Source: Haplomitrium mnioides
Taxonomy: Eukaryota > Marchantiophyta > Haplomitriopsida > Calobryales
DNA length: 24,636 bases
Direction: 5' to 3'
NCBI GenBank assembly: GCA_049999725.1
Contig: JBNGIS010017779.1
Coordinates: 1-24,636, forward strand
A program made the translations under genes and the position numbers. The stretch's first letter is position 1; each line of letters opens with the position of its first letter. Shown here piece by piece: positions 1-15,360 of this stretch. Below the pieces are notes generated by a model that worked only from the letters and a program-made list of their open reading frames with translations, ran no database searches and was not told the origin of the DNA.

Positions 1-645
1 TTTGACATCTAATCTATTGAATTAGTAATACATTATATTTTTGGCAAAATTTTGACAATGGGACACGTCCGAGTATTCTGAAAGTTTGAAAAACTTGGCA
101 TTTCATAATTGTGCAAAAACAACGACATATCATTGTTTTGGCAAACCTTTTTCCAAGTGCTTTGAAAGCTCGAAACTTTTGTTCGATGAAGAAGGAAAGT
201 TTGAAAGGGTTTCTATCTGTGCATATTGGTGATATATCCATGTTTGGAGAAAATATTTATATTTTCTTGAAAGTTCAAAATGGATTCGGAGTGAAGCCAA
301 AAGTTCGAAGAAAAGAAAGAAAACTCAATGGCGAAATGAAGACATATCAACTTTTTGGTAAAAATCATAAAATATTGAAAGTTCAAAACTGCTACTTTGG
401 TATTTTATTGAAAGTTTGAAAGAAGACGAACTTACAGTGTTGAAACGGTGCTAAATCACTATTTCGGTAATTTGCGAAAAAAAAGAAGTTTATACAAAAT
501 TGTTCTAGCTCGAAGAAGAAGCTGCCCTTGTGATTTTTTTGACCTATCTCTAGGCACCACATGTCATCTACCTTTACTATGAGAGGCTCAACCCCACTCC
601 CAGATGTAGGGGTGAGGTAACCATTATTGAATGTAATATAGAGAT
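1..645. other. AT-rich left flank of the satellite, no gene recognised
   Basis: This is intergenic, AT-rich sequence. Bases 79-430 contain weakly repeated phrases: GACATATC-like at 124, 231 and 341, and TGAAAGTT-like at 163, 268, 376 and 409, giving a spacing near 107 bp, so a very diverged tandem repeat is possible. Bases 555-620 are visibly more GC-rich than their surroundings. Short open frames exist on both strands (up to about 100 codons), but none has recognisable residues or a supporting neighbour. The change into the satellite at about 646 is abrupt. Confidence 0.5.
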
Positions 646-3600
646 CATAGAGCATGAGAGTACATACTTCATGTTGTGCAACTAGACATACAAATCATCA
701 TATAAGAGAACAAGAACACCACTTTGAAGCTAAAGAACCACAAAAGAAGAGCCATAGATGATGAGACTAGAGACTTTATGTGGTGTAACTAGACATACAA
801 TTCATCATGTAAGAGAACAAAAATTGCACTTTGAAGCTCAAGAACCATAGTACAGACTCCATGTAGTGCAACTAGACATACAACTCATCACATAAGAGAA
901 CACAGAGACCATTTTGAAGGTGAAGAATCATAGAGCATGAGAGTACATACTGCCATTGTGCAACTAGACATACAGACCCTCATATAACATAACAAGAACA
1001 ACACTTTGAAGGTGAAGAACCATAGAGGATGAGATAGTTCACTATATAGAAGAACAAGCACAACACTTTGAAGTTGAAGAACCATGGAGGATGTAGTGCA
1101 ACTAGACATAACAGCTCATCATATAAAAGAACAAGAACAACACTTTGAAGGTGAAAACCCATATAGGATGAGAGTAGAGACTTTATATAGTGTAACAATA
1201 CTTACAACTCATCATGTAAAAGAAGGAAAACTACACTTTGAAGCTCAAGAACCATAGTACAAACTCCTTGTAGTGCAACTAGACATACAGCTCATCATAT
1301 AAGAGAACAAGAACAACACTTTGAAGGTGAAGAATCATAGAGCATGAGAGTACATACTGCTCATTGTGCAACTAGACATACAGATCATCATATAAGAGAA
1401 CAAGAACAACACTTTAAAGCTGAAGAACCATAGAGGATCAGAATAGAGATTGCATGTGGTGTAACTAGACATAAAATTCATCGTGTAAGACAACAAAAGC
1501 TACAATTTGAAGCTCAAGAACCAAACTACAAACTCCATGTAGTGCATCTAGACATACAACTCATCACAAAAGAGAACAAGAACAACACTTTAAAGGTGAA
1601 GAATCATAGAGCACGAGAGCATATACTGCATGTTGTGCAATTAGACATATAGATCATCATATAAGAGAACAAGAGCAGCACTTTGCAGCCAAAGAACCAT
1701 AGAGGATGAGATAGTTCATCATATACCAAAACAAGCACAACACTTTGAAGTTGAAGAGCCATAGAGAATGTAATGCAACTAGACATATAGTTCATCATAT
1801 AGAAGAACAAAAACAACACTTTGAAGGTGAAAACCCATAGAGGATGAGAGTAGAGACTTTATGTGGTGTAAAAAGACACACAACTCATCATGTAGAAGAA
1901 GAAATACTACACTTTGAAGATCAAGAACCATAGTACAAACTTCTTGTAGTGCAACTAGACATACATCTCATCATATGAGAAAACATAAACAACACTTTGA
2001 AGGTGAAGAATCATAGAGCATGAGAGTACATACTGCATGTTGTGCAACTAGACATACAGATCATCATACAAAAGAACAAGAACAACAATTTAAAGCTGAA
2101 GAACCATAGAGGATGAGAGTAGAGACTGTATGTGGTGTAACTAGACATACAATTCATCGTGTAAGACAACAAAAACTACACTTTGAAGCTCAAGAACCAT
2201 AGTACAAACTCTATGCAGTGCAATTAGACATACAACTCATCATATAAGAGAACGAGAACAACACTTTGAAGGTGAAGAATCATAGAGCATGAGAGTACAT
2301 ACTCCATGTTGTGCAACTAGACATACAGATCATCATAAAAGAGAACAAGAACAACACTTTGAAGCTAAAGAACCATAGAAGATGAGAGTAGAGAGTGCAT
2401 ATGGTGTAACTAGACATACAATTCATCATGTAAGACAAAAAAAACCACACTTTGAAGCTCAAGAATCATAGTTCAAACTCTATGTAGTGCAGCTAAGCAT
2501 ACAACTCATCACAAAAGAGAACAAGAACAACACTTTGAAGGTGAAATAGCACATAGCATGAGAGTATATACTGCATGTTGTGCAACTAGACAGACAAGTC
2601 ATCATATAAGAGATTAAGAGCAACACTTTGAAGCCAAATAACCATAGAGGATATGATAGTTCATCATATACGAGAACAAGCACAACACTTTAAAGTTCAA
2701 GAACCATGGAGGATGTAGTGCAACTAGACATACAACTCATCCTCTAAAAGAACAAAAACAACACTTTGAAGGTGAAGAAGCATAGAGGATAAGAGTAGAG
2801 ACTACATATGGTAGAACTAGACATACAATTCATCATGTAAGAGAACAAAAACTACACTTTGAAGTTCGAGAACCATAGTACAAACTACATGCAATGCAAC
2901 TAGAGATACAACTTATCATACAAGAGAACAAAAGCAACACTTTGAAGGTGAAAAATCATAGAGCATGAGAGTACATACTTCATGTTGTGCAACAAGACAT
3001 ATAGATTATCATATAAGAGAACAAGAACAACACTTTGAAGCTAAATAACCATGGAGGATTAGACAGTTCATCATATAGGAGAACAAGCACAACACTTTGA
3101 AGTTGAAGAACTATGGAGGATGTAGTACAACTAGACATACACTTCATCATACAAAAGAACACGAACAACACTTTGAAGGTGAAGAACCATAGATGATGAG
3201 AGTAGAGATTGCATCTAGTCTAACTAGACATACAATTCATCATGTAGGAGAATAGAAACTACACTTTGAAGTTCAAGAACCATAGTATAGACTGCATGTA
3301 GTGCAACTAGACATACAACTCATCATATAAGAGAACAAGAACAACACTTTGAAGGTGAAGAATCATAGAACATGAGAGTACATATTGCATGTTGTGTAGC
3401 TAGGCATACATATCATAATATAAGAAAACAAGAGCAACACTTTGAAGCTAAAGAGCCATAGAGTATGAGAGTAGAGACTACATGTGGTGTAACTAGACAT
3501 ACAATTTATTGTGCAAGACAAAACAAAACTACACTTTGAAGCTCAAGAACCATAGTACAAACTGCATGTAGTGCAACTAGACATACAACTCATCACATAA

Positions 3601-3726
3601 GAGAACAAGAACAACATGTTGTAGGTGAAGAATCATAGAGCATGAGAGTACATATTGCATGTCATGCAACTAAACATACAGATCATCATATAAGAGAACA
3701 AGAATAACACTTTGAAGTTGAAGAAC
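646..3726 (+). repeat. Higher-order repeat block (269-bp and 407-bp units) at the left end of the satellite
   Basis: The marker monomer beginning CATAGAGCATGAGAGTA starts at 646, 929, 1336, 1605, 2012, 2281, 2552, 2957, 3364 and 3634. The spacings are 283, 407, 269, 407, 269, 271, 405, 407 and 270 bp. A 407-bp unit holds five monomer variants: the marker, a copy shortened to about 62 bp that reads GAGATAGTTCA, a copy shortened to about 76 bp that reads GGAGGATGTAGTGCAA, a GTAGAGACTTTATGTGG copy, and an 83-bp copy that reads CATAGTACAAACT. The 269-bp unit is the same without the two shortened copies. The first unit has a ~14-bp insertion. The pattern stops after the marker at 3634, and ordinary 93-bp monomers follow. 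Confidence 0.88.
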
Positions 3727-4984
3727 CATTGAGAATGAGACTAAAGGCTGCATGTCATGCAACTAGACAAACTCTTCATCATAGAACAGAACAAGAGAAA
3801 CACTTTGAAGCAGAAAAACCTTAGAAAATGAGAGTACATTTGCATGTGGTGCAACTAGGCATACAAGTCATCATATAAGAAAACAATAACAACACTTCCA
3901 AGCTGAAGAACCAAAGAGGATGAGAGTATAGACTTTATGTCATGCAACTAGACAAAAAAGTCATTAGACAAGAGAACAAGAACAATAGTTTGAAGCTAAA
4001 GAACCATAGAGAATGAGAGTAGAGACTGCATGTTGTGCAATTAGACAAAATTTTCATCATACAAGAGAAAAATAACAACAATTTCAACGTTAAGAACCAT
4101 AGAGAATGAGGGTACAAACTACATGTAGCATAACTAGACATGCGGTTTGTCATGAAAGAGAACAAGAACAACACTTGGAAGTTTACAAACCATAGAGGAT
4201 GAGAGTTTAGACTCCATGTAGTGCAACTAGACATACAACTCATCACATGAGAGAACAAGGAAAACACATTGAATGTGAAGATTCATAGAGGATGAGAGTA
4301 CAAACTACATATCATGCAACTAGACATACAGTTTTTCATATAAGAGAACAAGAACAACACTTTGAAGGTGAAGAATCATAGAGGATAAGGGTAAAGACTT
4401 CATGTGGTGTAACTAAATATACAGTTTGTCATATAAGAGAACAAGAACAACATTTTGAAGTAAAAGAGCCATAGAAGATGAGAGTACAGACTGAATGTGG
4501 TTTAACTAGACATACAATTCATTATCTAAGAGAACATGAACAACACTTTGAAGCTGAAAACCCATAGAGGATGAGAATGCAGACTACATGTAGTGCAAGT
4601 AGACATAGACTTTATAGAACAAAACAAGAGCAACACTTTGAAGTTGAAAAACCGTAGAAGATGAGACTACACATGCATGTTATGCAACTAGACATACAAG
4701 TCAACATGTAAGAGAACAAGAACAACACTTTGAAGTTGAAGAACCATAGAGGATGAGAGTACACACTGAATGTGGTTTAACTAGACATACAATTCATTAT
4801 CTAAGAGAATATGAGCTACACTTTGAAGCTAAAAAACCATAGAGGATGAGAATACAGATTGGCTGTAGTACAAGTAGACATAGACTTTATAGAACAAAAC
4901 AAGAGCAACACTTTAAAGTTGAAGAACCATAGAAGATGAGACTACATATGTATGTTGTGCAACTAGGCATACAAGTCAGCATGT

Positions 4985-5024
4985 AAGAGAACAAGAACAA
5001 CACTAAGAGAACAAGAACATGACT
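4985..5024 (+). repeat. 20-bp tandem duplication inside a monomer
   Basis: AAGAGAACAAGAACAACACT at 4985-5004 is repeated with two changes at 5005-5024, lengthening one satellite monomer. This looks like a local slippage product. Confidence 0.75.
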
Positions 5025-8000
5025 TTGAAGTTGAATAACCATGGAGGATGAGAGTATAGACTGCATGTAGTGCTAGTTGACATATAGTTCATCATATAAG
5101 AGAACAAGAACAACACTTTGAAGCTGAAGAACTATAGAGGATGAAAGTATAGATTGTAGGTCGTGCATCTAGACTTACAGTTCATGTAAGAGAACAAGAA
5201 AAACACTTTTAAGCTGAACAACCATGCAGGATGAGAGTATAGACTACATGTTGTGCAACTAAACACACAATGCATCAAATACAAGAAGAATAACAACATT
5301 ATAAAGATGAAGAACCATCCAAGATAAAAGTATAGACTACATGTTGTGCAATTAGACATATAGTTCATATGAGAGAACAAGAACAACACTTTGAAGTTGA
5401 AGATCCAAAGAGGATAAGAGTACACATACAGTTCATCATACAAGAGAGCAAGAACAACAATTTGAAGCTAAAGAACGATAAAGGATGAGAGTTCAAACTG
5501 CTCTAGTGTAACTAAACATACAATTCATCATCTAAGAGAACCAAAACAACACTTTGAAGGTGAAGAACCATACAATATGAGAGTACATATTGCATGACGT
5601 GCAATTAGACTGACAGTTTATCATATAAGTGAACAAGCACAACACTTTGAAGTTGAAGAACCACAGATGATGAGAGTGCATGCTACAAGTAGTGTAACTA
5701 GACATACAACTCATCATAAAAGAGAACAAGAACAACAATTTGAAGCTAAAGAACCATAGAGGATGATAGAAGAGATTGCATCTCGTGCAATTAGATATAA
5801 AGTTTATCATATAAGAGAACAAGAACTACACTTTGAAGCTGAAGAACCATAGAGGATGAGAGTACAAACTGCATGTAGTGCAAGTAGACATACACTACAT
5901 AGAATAGAACAAGAGCAACACTTTGAAGTTGAAAAACCACAGAAGATGAGAGTACACATGCATGTTGTGTAGTTAAAAATACAATTCAACATATAAGAGA
6001 ACAAGAACAACACTTTGAAGATGAAGAGCCATAGAGAATGAGAGTACAGACTGCAAAGTGTGCAACTAGACATACTCTTCATCATACAAGAGAAAAATGA
6101 CAACGCTTTCAACTTGAAGCACTATAGAGAATGAGGGTAAAGACTAAAGATGGTGTAACTAGACATACGATTTGCCATGAGTGAGAACAAGAACAACACT
6201 TTGAAGTTGAAGAACCATAGAGGATAAGAGTTCAGACAACTTGTAGTGCAACTAGACATACAATTCATCACATAATAGAACAAGAACAACACATTGAATG
6301 TGAAGAATCATAGAGGATGGGAGTACAAACTGCATGTCATGCAACTAGACATACAATTCATCATATAAGAGAACAAGAACAACACTTTGAAGATAAAGAA
6401 CCATAGATAATGAGAGTACATACTGCATGTGGTGTAATAAGATATATAACTCATCATATAAGAGAACAAGAACAACACTTTGAAGCTTAAGAACCATAGA
6501 GGATGAGAGTAGAGACTGCATCTCGTGCAATTAGACATAAAGTTTATCATATAAGAGAACAAGAACAACACTTTGAAGCTCACTAACCATGGAGGATGAG
6601 AGTGCAGACTGCATGTAGTGCAAGTAGACATACACTTCATAGAACAGAACAAGATCAACACTTTGAAGTTGAAGAACCATAGAAGAGAGTACACATGCAT
6701 GTCGTGCAACTAGACATACAGGTCAGCATATAAGAGAACAAGAACAACACTTTGAAGCTAAAGAACTATAGAGAATGAAAGTATAGACTGCATAGTGTGC
6801 AAATGGACATATTTTTCATCATGCAAGAGAAAAATAGCAACACTTTCAACTTGAAGAACCATAAAGGATAAGGGTAAAGACTGTGGGTGGTGTAACTAGA
6901 CATACGGTTCGTCATGAGTGAGAAGAAGAACAACACTTTGAAGTTGAAGAACCATAGAGGATAAGAGTTCAGACTGCTTGTAGTGCAACTAGACATACAA
7001 TTCATCACAAAACAATACAAGAACAACACATTGAATGTAAAGAATCATGCAAAACGAGAGTATAGACTGCATGTCGTGCAACTAGACATACAGTTCATCA
7101 TATAAAAGAACAAGAACAACACTTAGAAGCTGAAAAACCATAGAATATGAGAGCACAGACTGCATCTAGTGTAATTAGACATATAGTTTGTCATATAAGA
7201 AAACAAAAACAACATTGTGAAGCTAAAGAACCATGGAGGATGAGAGTACAAACTTCATGTGGTTTAAATAGACATGCAATTCATCATATAATAGAACAAG
7301 AAAACTACTTTGAAGACGACGAACCATAGAGGATAAAAGAAGTGATTGCATGTGGTGTAACTAGACATATACTTCATCATATAAGAGAACAAGAACAACA
7401 CCTTGAAGCTAAAAAACCTTAGAGGATGAGAGTAGAGACTCTATGTGGTGTAGCCACACATACAATTCATCATAGAAGAGAAGAAGAACAACACTTTGAA
7501 GCTAAAGAACTATAGAGGACAAGAGCATAGAGTGAAAGTGGTGTAACTAGACTTACAATTCATCATGAAAGAGAACAAGAACAACACTTTGAAGCTCAAT
7601 AACAATAGAAGACAAGAGTACAGATTGCATGTCGTGCAACTAGACATACAATTCATCATACAATAGAGAAAGCACAACACTTTGAAGCTGAAAAACCATG
7701 GAGGATGAGAGTACATACTGCATGTGGTGCAACTAGACATACAATTCATCATATGCAAGAATAAGAACAACATTTTAAAGTTGAAGAACCATACACAATG
7801 AGAGTACAGACTGCATGTCATACAACTAGACATATAGCTCATATTAGAGAACAAGAACAACATTTTGAAGTTGAAGATCCATAGAGGATGAAAGTACACA
7901 TACACATCATCATGTAAGAGAACAAGAACAACACTTTGAAGAAGAAGAACCATAGAGGATGAGGAGTATAGAGTGCATGTAGTGTAACTAGACATACAAT

Positions 8001-11000
8001 TCATCATATAAGAGAGCAAGAACAACACTTTGAAGTTGAATAGCCATAGAGGATGACAATAGAGATTGCATGTCGTGCAACTAGAAATACAATTCATCAT
8101 ATAAGACAACAAGCACAACACTCTCAAGTTGAAGAACCGTGGAGGATGAGAGTATAGATTGCATATCATGCAACTAGACATGCACTTCATCATATAAGAG
8201 AATAAGAACAACACTTTGAAGCTAAAGAACCATAGAGGATGAGAGTGCAAGCTGCATGTAGTGTAACTAGACATACAATTCATCAAAAAAGAGAACAAGA
8301 ACAATACTTTCGAGCTGAAAAACAAGAAGAATGAGAGTACTTACTGCATGTATTGCAACTAAACGCCAAGTTCATCACATATAAGAACAAGAACAGCACT
8401 TTGAAGGTGAGGAATCATGGAGGATGATAGTATAGGCTGCATGTGGTGCAACTCGACATACAGTTCATCATATAAAATAACAAAAACAACACTTTGAAGG
8501 TGAAGAGCCATAAAGGATAAAAGTGAAGATTGCATGTCGTGCAATCAGACATTCAAATCATCATATTAAAGAACAAGCACAACAGTCTGAAGGTGAAGAA
8601 CCATAGAGGATAAGAGTACAGACTGCATGTGGTGTAACTACACATACACCTCATCATGCAAGAGAACAAAAACTACACTTTGAAGCTCAAGAACCATATA
8701 CAATGAGAGTATAGACTGCATGTAGTGCAACTAGACATACATTTTATCACATCAAAAAACAAGAGCAACACTTTGAAGGTAAAGAAACATAGAGCATGAG
8801 AGTACAGACTACATGTCGTGCAACTAGATCTATAGATCATCATATCATAGAACAACAACAACACTTTGAAGCGGAAGAACCATAGAGGATAAAAGTATAG
8901 ACTACTTGTAGTGCAATTAGACATACATTTCATCATAGAAGAAAACAAGAGCAACACTTTGAAGCTGAAGAACTATAGAGGATAAGAGTACACACTACAC
9001 ATTGTGCAACTAGACATACAAGTCATCATACAAGAGAACAAGAACAACACTTTGAACCTAAAGAACCATAGAGAATGAGAGTACAGACTGCATATCGTGC
9101 AATTACACATACTCTTCATCATACAAGAGAAAAATAAAAACTTTTTAAAGGAGAAGAACCATATAGAATGAGGGTACACATTGCATGTGGTGTAACTAGA
9201 CATATATTTCATCATAAAGGAGAACAAGAACAACACTTTGAAGTTGAGAAACCATAGAGGATGAGAGTACACATTGCATGTAGTGCAACTAGACATACAG
9301 TTTATCATATAAGAAAACAAGAACAACACTTTGAAGGTAGAGAGCCATAGAAGATGAGAGTGCAGATTGCATGTCGTGCAACCAGACATACAGTTCATCA
9401 TATAAGAGAACAAGCACAACACTTTAAAGTTGAAGAACCATGGAGGATGAGAGTACAAACTGCATGTAGTGAAACTAGACATGCAGTTCATTATATAAGA
9501 GAACAAGAACAGCACTTTGAAGGTGAAGAACCATAGAAAATGAGAGAAGAGACTCCATGTGGTGCATCAAGACATACATTTCATCATGTAGGAGAACAAA
9601 AACTACACTTTGAAGCTTAGGAACCATAGACGATGAGAGTACAGACTACATGTAGTGCAACTAGACATACAACTCATCACATAAGAAAACAAGAACATTA
9701 CTTTGAAGATATAGAATCAAAGAGCATGAGAGTACATACTGCATATCGTGCAACTAGACCTATAGATCATTATATAAGAGAACAAGAACAACACTTTAAA
9801 GTTCAAAAACCATCGAGGATGAAAGTAAAAACTACATGTTACGCAACTACACATACTCTTCATCATAGAAGAGCACAAGAGCTAAATTTTGAAGTTGAAG
9901 AACCATATAGGATGAGAGTACACAGTGCATATCGTGCAACTAGATGTACAGATCATCATTTAAGAGAACAAAAACAACACTTTAAAGTTGAAGAATCATA
10001 GAGAATGAGAGTGCAAACTCCATATCGTGCAACTAGACATACAGTTCCTCATACAAGAGAACAAGAACAACACTTTGAACTTGAAAAACCATAGAGGATG
10101 AGGATACATCTTGCATGTGGTGTAACTAGACATACAATTCATCATAAAAGAAAACAAAAACAACACTTTAAAGTTGAAGAACCATAGAGGATGGGAGTAG
10201 AGACAACATGTAGTGCAACTAGACATACAATTCATCATATAGGAGAACACAAACACCACTTTAAAGGTGAACTATCATGTAGGATGAGAGTATAGACAGC
10301 ATGTCATGCAACTAGACATACAATTATTAATATAAGAGAACAATAACGTTACTTTTAGGTTGAAGAACCACAAAATATGAGAGTACAAACTGCATGTCGT
10401 GCAACTAGACATACTCTTTCTCATATAAGAGAATAACAACAACACTTTGAAGCTAAAGAACCATAGAGAAGGAGAGTACAGACTACATGTTGTGCAACTA
10501 GACACACAGCTCATGATATAAGCGAACAAGAGCATTACTTTGAAAATGAATAACCATAGAGGATGAAAGTCTAGACTATATGTCATGCAATTAGAAAGAC
10601 TCTTAATCATACAAGAGACCAACAACAACACTTTAAAGTTGAAGAATCATAGAGCATGAGAGTACAGACTACAAGTCGTGCAACTACACATAATGTTTAT
10701 CATATAAGAGAACAAGAGCAACACTTTGAAGTTAACGACTTATAGAAGATGAGAGTATAGACTACATGTGGTATAGTTGGACATACAGTTCATCATATAA
10801 GAGAATTTGAACAACACTTTGAAGCAGGAGAACCATAGAAGATGACAAAGCACACTGCATAGAGTGCAACTAGACATCGAGTTCATCACATATGAGATCA
10901 AGAACAACACTTTGGAGGTGAAGAATAATAAAGGATGAGAGTACAGACTGCATGTCATGCAACTAGACATGCAACTCATTATATAAGAGAAAAATAACAA

Positions 11001-14000
11001 CTATTTGAAGTTAAAGAACCATAGAAGATTGAAAAACATACTACGTGTCGTGTAGCAAGACGAACTCTTTATCATATAAAAGAACAATCACAAAAATTTG
11101 AAGTTGAAGAACCATAGAGGGTGAGAATACACATTGCATGTAGTGCTACTAAACATACAGTTCATCATACAAGAGATCAAGAACAAGACTTTGAAGGTTA
11201 AGAACCATAGAAGATGAGAGAAGAGACTGCATTTCATGTAACTAAACATACAACTTATCATGTACGAGAACCAAAACTACACATTAAAACTCAAGAACCA
11301 TAGACAATGAGAGTACAAACTGCATGTCATGCAACTAGATATAAAGATCATCATATAAGAGAACAAGAACAACACTTTAAAGCTCAAAAACCATAAATGA
11401 TGAGAGTATAGGCTACATGTTAGGCAGCTAAACAGAGCAACATCGTAGAAGAGAACAAGAGAAACACTTTAAAGTTGAAGAACCATAGATGAGGATAGTG
11501 CACACTACATGTTGTGCAAGTAGACATAGAAGTCAAAATATAAGAGAACAAGAACAACACTTTGAAGCTGAAGAACCATAGAGAATGAGAAGTACAAACT
11601 GCATATCATGCAATAATACATACTCTTCATCATATAAGAGAACAATAAAACACTTTGAGCATGAAAAACCATAGAGCATGAGGGTACAGACTGCATGTGT
11701 TGTAACTAGGCATACAATTCATCATAAAAAGGAACAAAAACAACACTTTGAAGTTGAAAACCTATAGAGGATGAGAGTAGAGACTGCATGTAGTGCAACT
11801 AGACATATAATTCATCATATAAAAGAACAAGAACAACACTTTAAAGGTGAAAAATCAGAGAGGATGAGAGAACAACTTGCATGTCGTGCAACTAGACATA
11901 TAGTTTATCATGCAAAAGAACGAAAACTACACTTTGAAGCTCAATAACCATAGACGATGAGAGTACAAACTGCACATAGTGCAACTAGACATACAACTCA
12001 TCCCATAAGAAAACAAGAACAACACTTTGAAGGTAAGGAATCATAAAGCGTGAGAGTACAAAATGCATGTCATGCAACTAGACCTACACGTCATCATATA
12101 AGAAAACAAGAACAACACTTTAAAGTTGAAGAACCATAGAAGATAAAAGTACAGACTGCATGTTGTGCAACTAGACATACTCTTCATCATAGAAGAGAAC
12201 AAGCTAAAGACCCATCAAGGATGAGAGTACACACTACATATCGTGCAACTAGATGTACAAGTTGTCACATAAGAAAACAAGAACAACACTTTGAAGTTGA
12301 AGAACCATAGAGAAAGAAAGTACACAATTCATGTCGTGCAATTAGACATACTCTTCATCATACAAGAAAACAACAACAAGACTTTGAACCTGAAGAACTA
12401 TATAGAATAAGGGTACGGACTGCATGTAGTGTAACTAGACATAAAGTTTATCATGAAAGAGAACAAGAACAACACATTGAATTTGAGGAACCATAGAGTA
12501 TGAGAGTAAAGACTACATGTAGTGCAACTAGACATACAATTTATCAAGTAGAAGAGCAAAAACACAGAATGAAGGTGAAGACTCATAAAGGATGAGAGTA
12601 GAGACTGCATATCCTATAATTAGACATATGGTTCATCAGATAAGAGAACAAGAACAACAATTTGAAGCTAAAGAACCATAAAGTTTGAAAGTACAGACTC
12701 CACATTGTGCAACTACACATACTTTTCATCAAAGAAGAGAACAACAACACTTTGAAGCTAAAGAACCATAGAGGATGAGAGTACAAACTGCATGTTGTGA
12801 AACTAGACATACAATTCATCATATAAGACAACAAGAACAACACTTTGAAGTTGAATGATTGTATAAGATGAGAGCACAAATTGTATGTCATGCAACTAGA
12901 TATACTCTTCATCATAGAAGAGGACAACAACAACACTTTGAAGATGAAGAACCACAAAAGATGAGAGTACAAATTGCATATGGTACAAATAGACATACAG
13001 TTCATCATATAAGAGAGCAAGGGCAACACTTTGAAGGTGAAGAATCATAGAAGATGAGAGTAGAGACTCCATGTCGTGCAAGTAGACATATAGATCATCA
13101 TATAAGAAAACAAAAACAACACATTGAAGGTAAAGAATCATGTAGGATGAGAGTAGAGATTGCATGTCTTGCAACTAGACATACAATTCATCATAAAAGA
13201 GAACACAAACAACACTTTGAAGCTGAAGAACCATAGATGATGAGAGTAGAAACAACATGTCGTGCAATTAGACATATAGTTCATCATAAAAGAGAACAAG
13301 CACAATACTTTGAAGCTAAAGAACCATGAAGTATAAGAGCACAAACTGCATGTAGTGCAACTAGACATACATCTCCTTGTATAAGAGAACAAGAAAAACA
13401 CTTTGAAGCTAAAGAACCATAGAGAATGAGAGTACACATTGCATATTCTGCAGCTAGACATATAGTTCATATAATAGAACAAGAACAACACTTTAAAGTT
13501 GAAGATCCATAGAGGATGAGGGCACACATAAAGTTTATCATATAGGAGAACAAGAAAAATATGTTGAAGCTAAAGAACGATAGAGGACAAGAGTACACAC
13601 TGCATGTGGTTTAAGTAGACATACAATTCATCATATAAGAGAACAAGAACAACACTTTGAAGTTGAAGAACCATAGAGCATGAGAGTATATACTGCATGT
13701 CGTGCAACAAGACATACAAATCATCATAAAAGAGAACAAGAACATCACTTTCAAGTTGAAGAACCATAGAGGATGAGAGTACACACTGCATGTCATGCAA
13801 TTACACACACTCTTCATCAAGAAGAGAACAAGAGCAACACTTTGAAGGTGAAGAACCATAGAAGATGAGAGTACATACTGCATGTCATGCAACTAGACAT
13901 ACAAGTCATCATATAAGAGAACAAGAAAAACTTTTTGAAGCTGAAGAACCATAGAAAATTAGAGTACATGCTGCATATCATGCAACTAGACATACTCTTC

Positions 14001-15280
14001 ATCATACAAGAGAAAAATGACATCACTTTGAACCTAAAGAACCATAGAGAATGAGGGTACAGATTGCATGTGGTGTAACTAGACATACAATTAATCGCAA
14101 AAGAGAGCAAGAACAACATTTTGAAGTTGAAGAACCATAGAAGATGAGAGTACACATTAAATGTAGTGCAACTAGACATACACTTCATCATATAAGAGAA
14201 CAAGAACAACACAGTGAAGGTGAATAATCATAGAGGATGAGAGTACACGGTGCATATTGTGCAATTAGACATACAATTCATCATATAAGAGAACAAGAAC
14301 AACATCTTAAAGATGAAGAACCATAGAAGATGCAAGTAGAGACTACATGTGGTGTAACCAAACATACAATTCATCATATAAGAGAATAAGAACAACACTC
14401 TAAAGCTGAAGAACAATAGAGGATGAGAGTACAAATTGCATATGGTGTAACTAGACATACAATTCGTCATATAAGAGAACAAGAACAACACTTTGAGGCT
14501 GAACAACCATAGAGGATAACAATACAGATTGCATATAGTGTAGCTACTTATACAGTTCATAATAGAAGAGAACAAGAACAACACTTTGAAGTTGAAGAAC
14601 CATAGAGGATGAGAGTACAAACTGCATGTTTTGTAACTAGACATATAGTTCGTCATGTAAGAGAACAAGAGCAACACTTTGAAGCTGAAGAACCATAGAG
14701 GATGAGAGTAGAGAGTGCATGACGTGCAATTGAACATATAGTTTATTATATAAGAGAATAAGCACAACACTTTGAAGTTGAAGAACCATAGAATATGAGA
14801 GTATAGGTTGCATGTAGTGCAACTAGACATACAATTCATCATAGAAGAAAACAAGAACAACACTTTGACGTAGAAGAACCATAGAAGATGAGATTATAGA
14901 CTGCAAGTCGTGCAACTAGACATACAATTCATATAAGAGAACAAGAACAATAGTTTGAAGTTGAAGATCAATAGAGGATAAGAGTACACATACAGTTGAT
15001 CATATAAGAGAATAAGAACAACACTTTGAAGCTGAAGAACCATAGAGGATGAGAGTACAAGCTGCATGTGGTTTAACTAGACATATAGTTTAACATGTAA
15101 GAGAATAAGAACAACACTTTGAAGTTGAAGAACTATAGAGCATGAGAGTACATAATGCATTTTGTACAACAAGACACACAAATCCATCATGTAGGGTAAG
15201 AAGAACAACACTTTAAAGTTGAAGAACCATAGAGGATGAGAGTAATTGTTGCATGTCGTTCAATTAGACATACTCTTCAT

Positions 15281-15360
15281 CATAGAAGAGACCAAGAGCA
15301 ACACTTTGAAGGTAACAAACCATAGAAGAGACCAAGAGCAACACTTTGAAGGTAAAGAAC
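15281..15360 (+). repeat. 40-bp tandem duplication inside the satellite
   Basis: The segment beginning CATAGAAGAGACCAAGAGCA at 15281 recurs at 15321 with almost no change, followed at 15361 by the normal continuation CATAGAAGATGAG. This is a partial-monomer duplication and is clearly younger than the surrounding monomers, because its two copies are nearly identical. Confidence 0.85.

Noticed and set aside
7510-8325. 271-codon minus-strand open frame, and similar frames of 60-230 codons across the satellite
   Set aside because: They are translations of the 93-bp satellite. Their 31-residue period, Cys/Phe/Leu-rich composition and repeated interruption by stops follow from the monomer, and frames are open on both strands.
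9354-10001. Plus-strand 60-122 codon frames with periodic R-A-T-R-H-T-x-H-H-I-R-E-Q-E-Q
   Set aside because: Same satellite read forwards; they end wherever CCATAG supplies the usual stop and extend only where it has changed.
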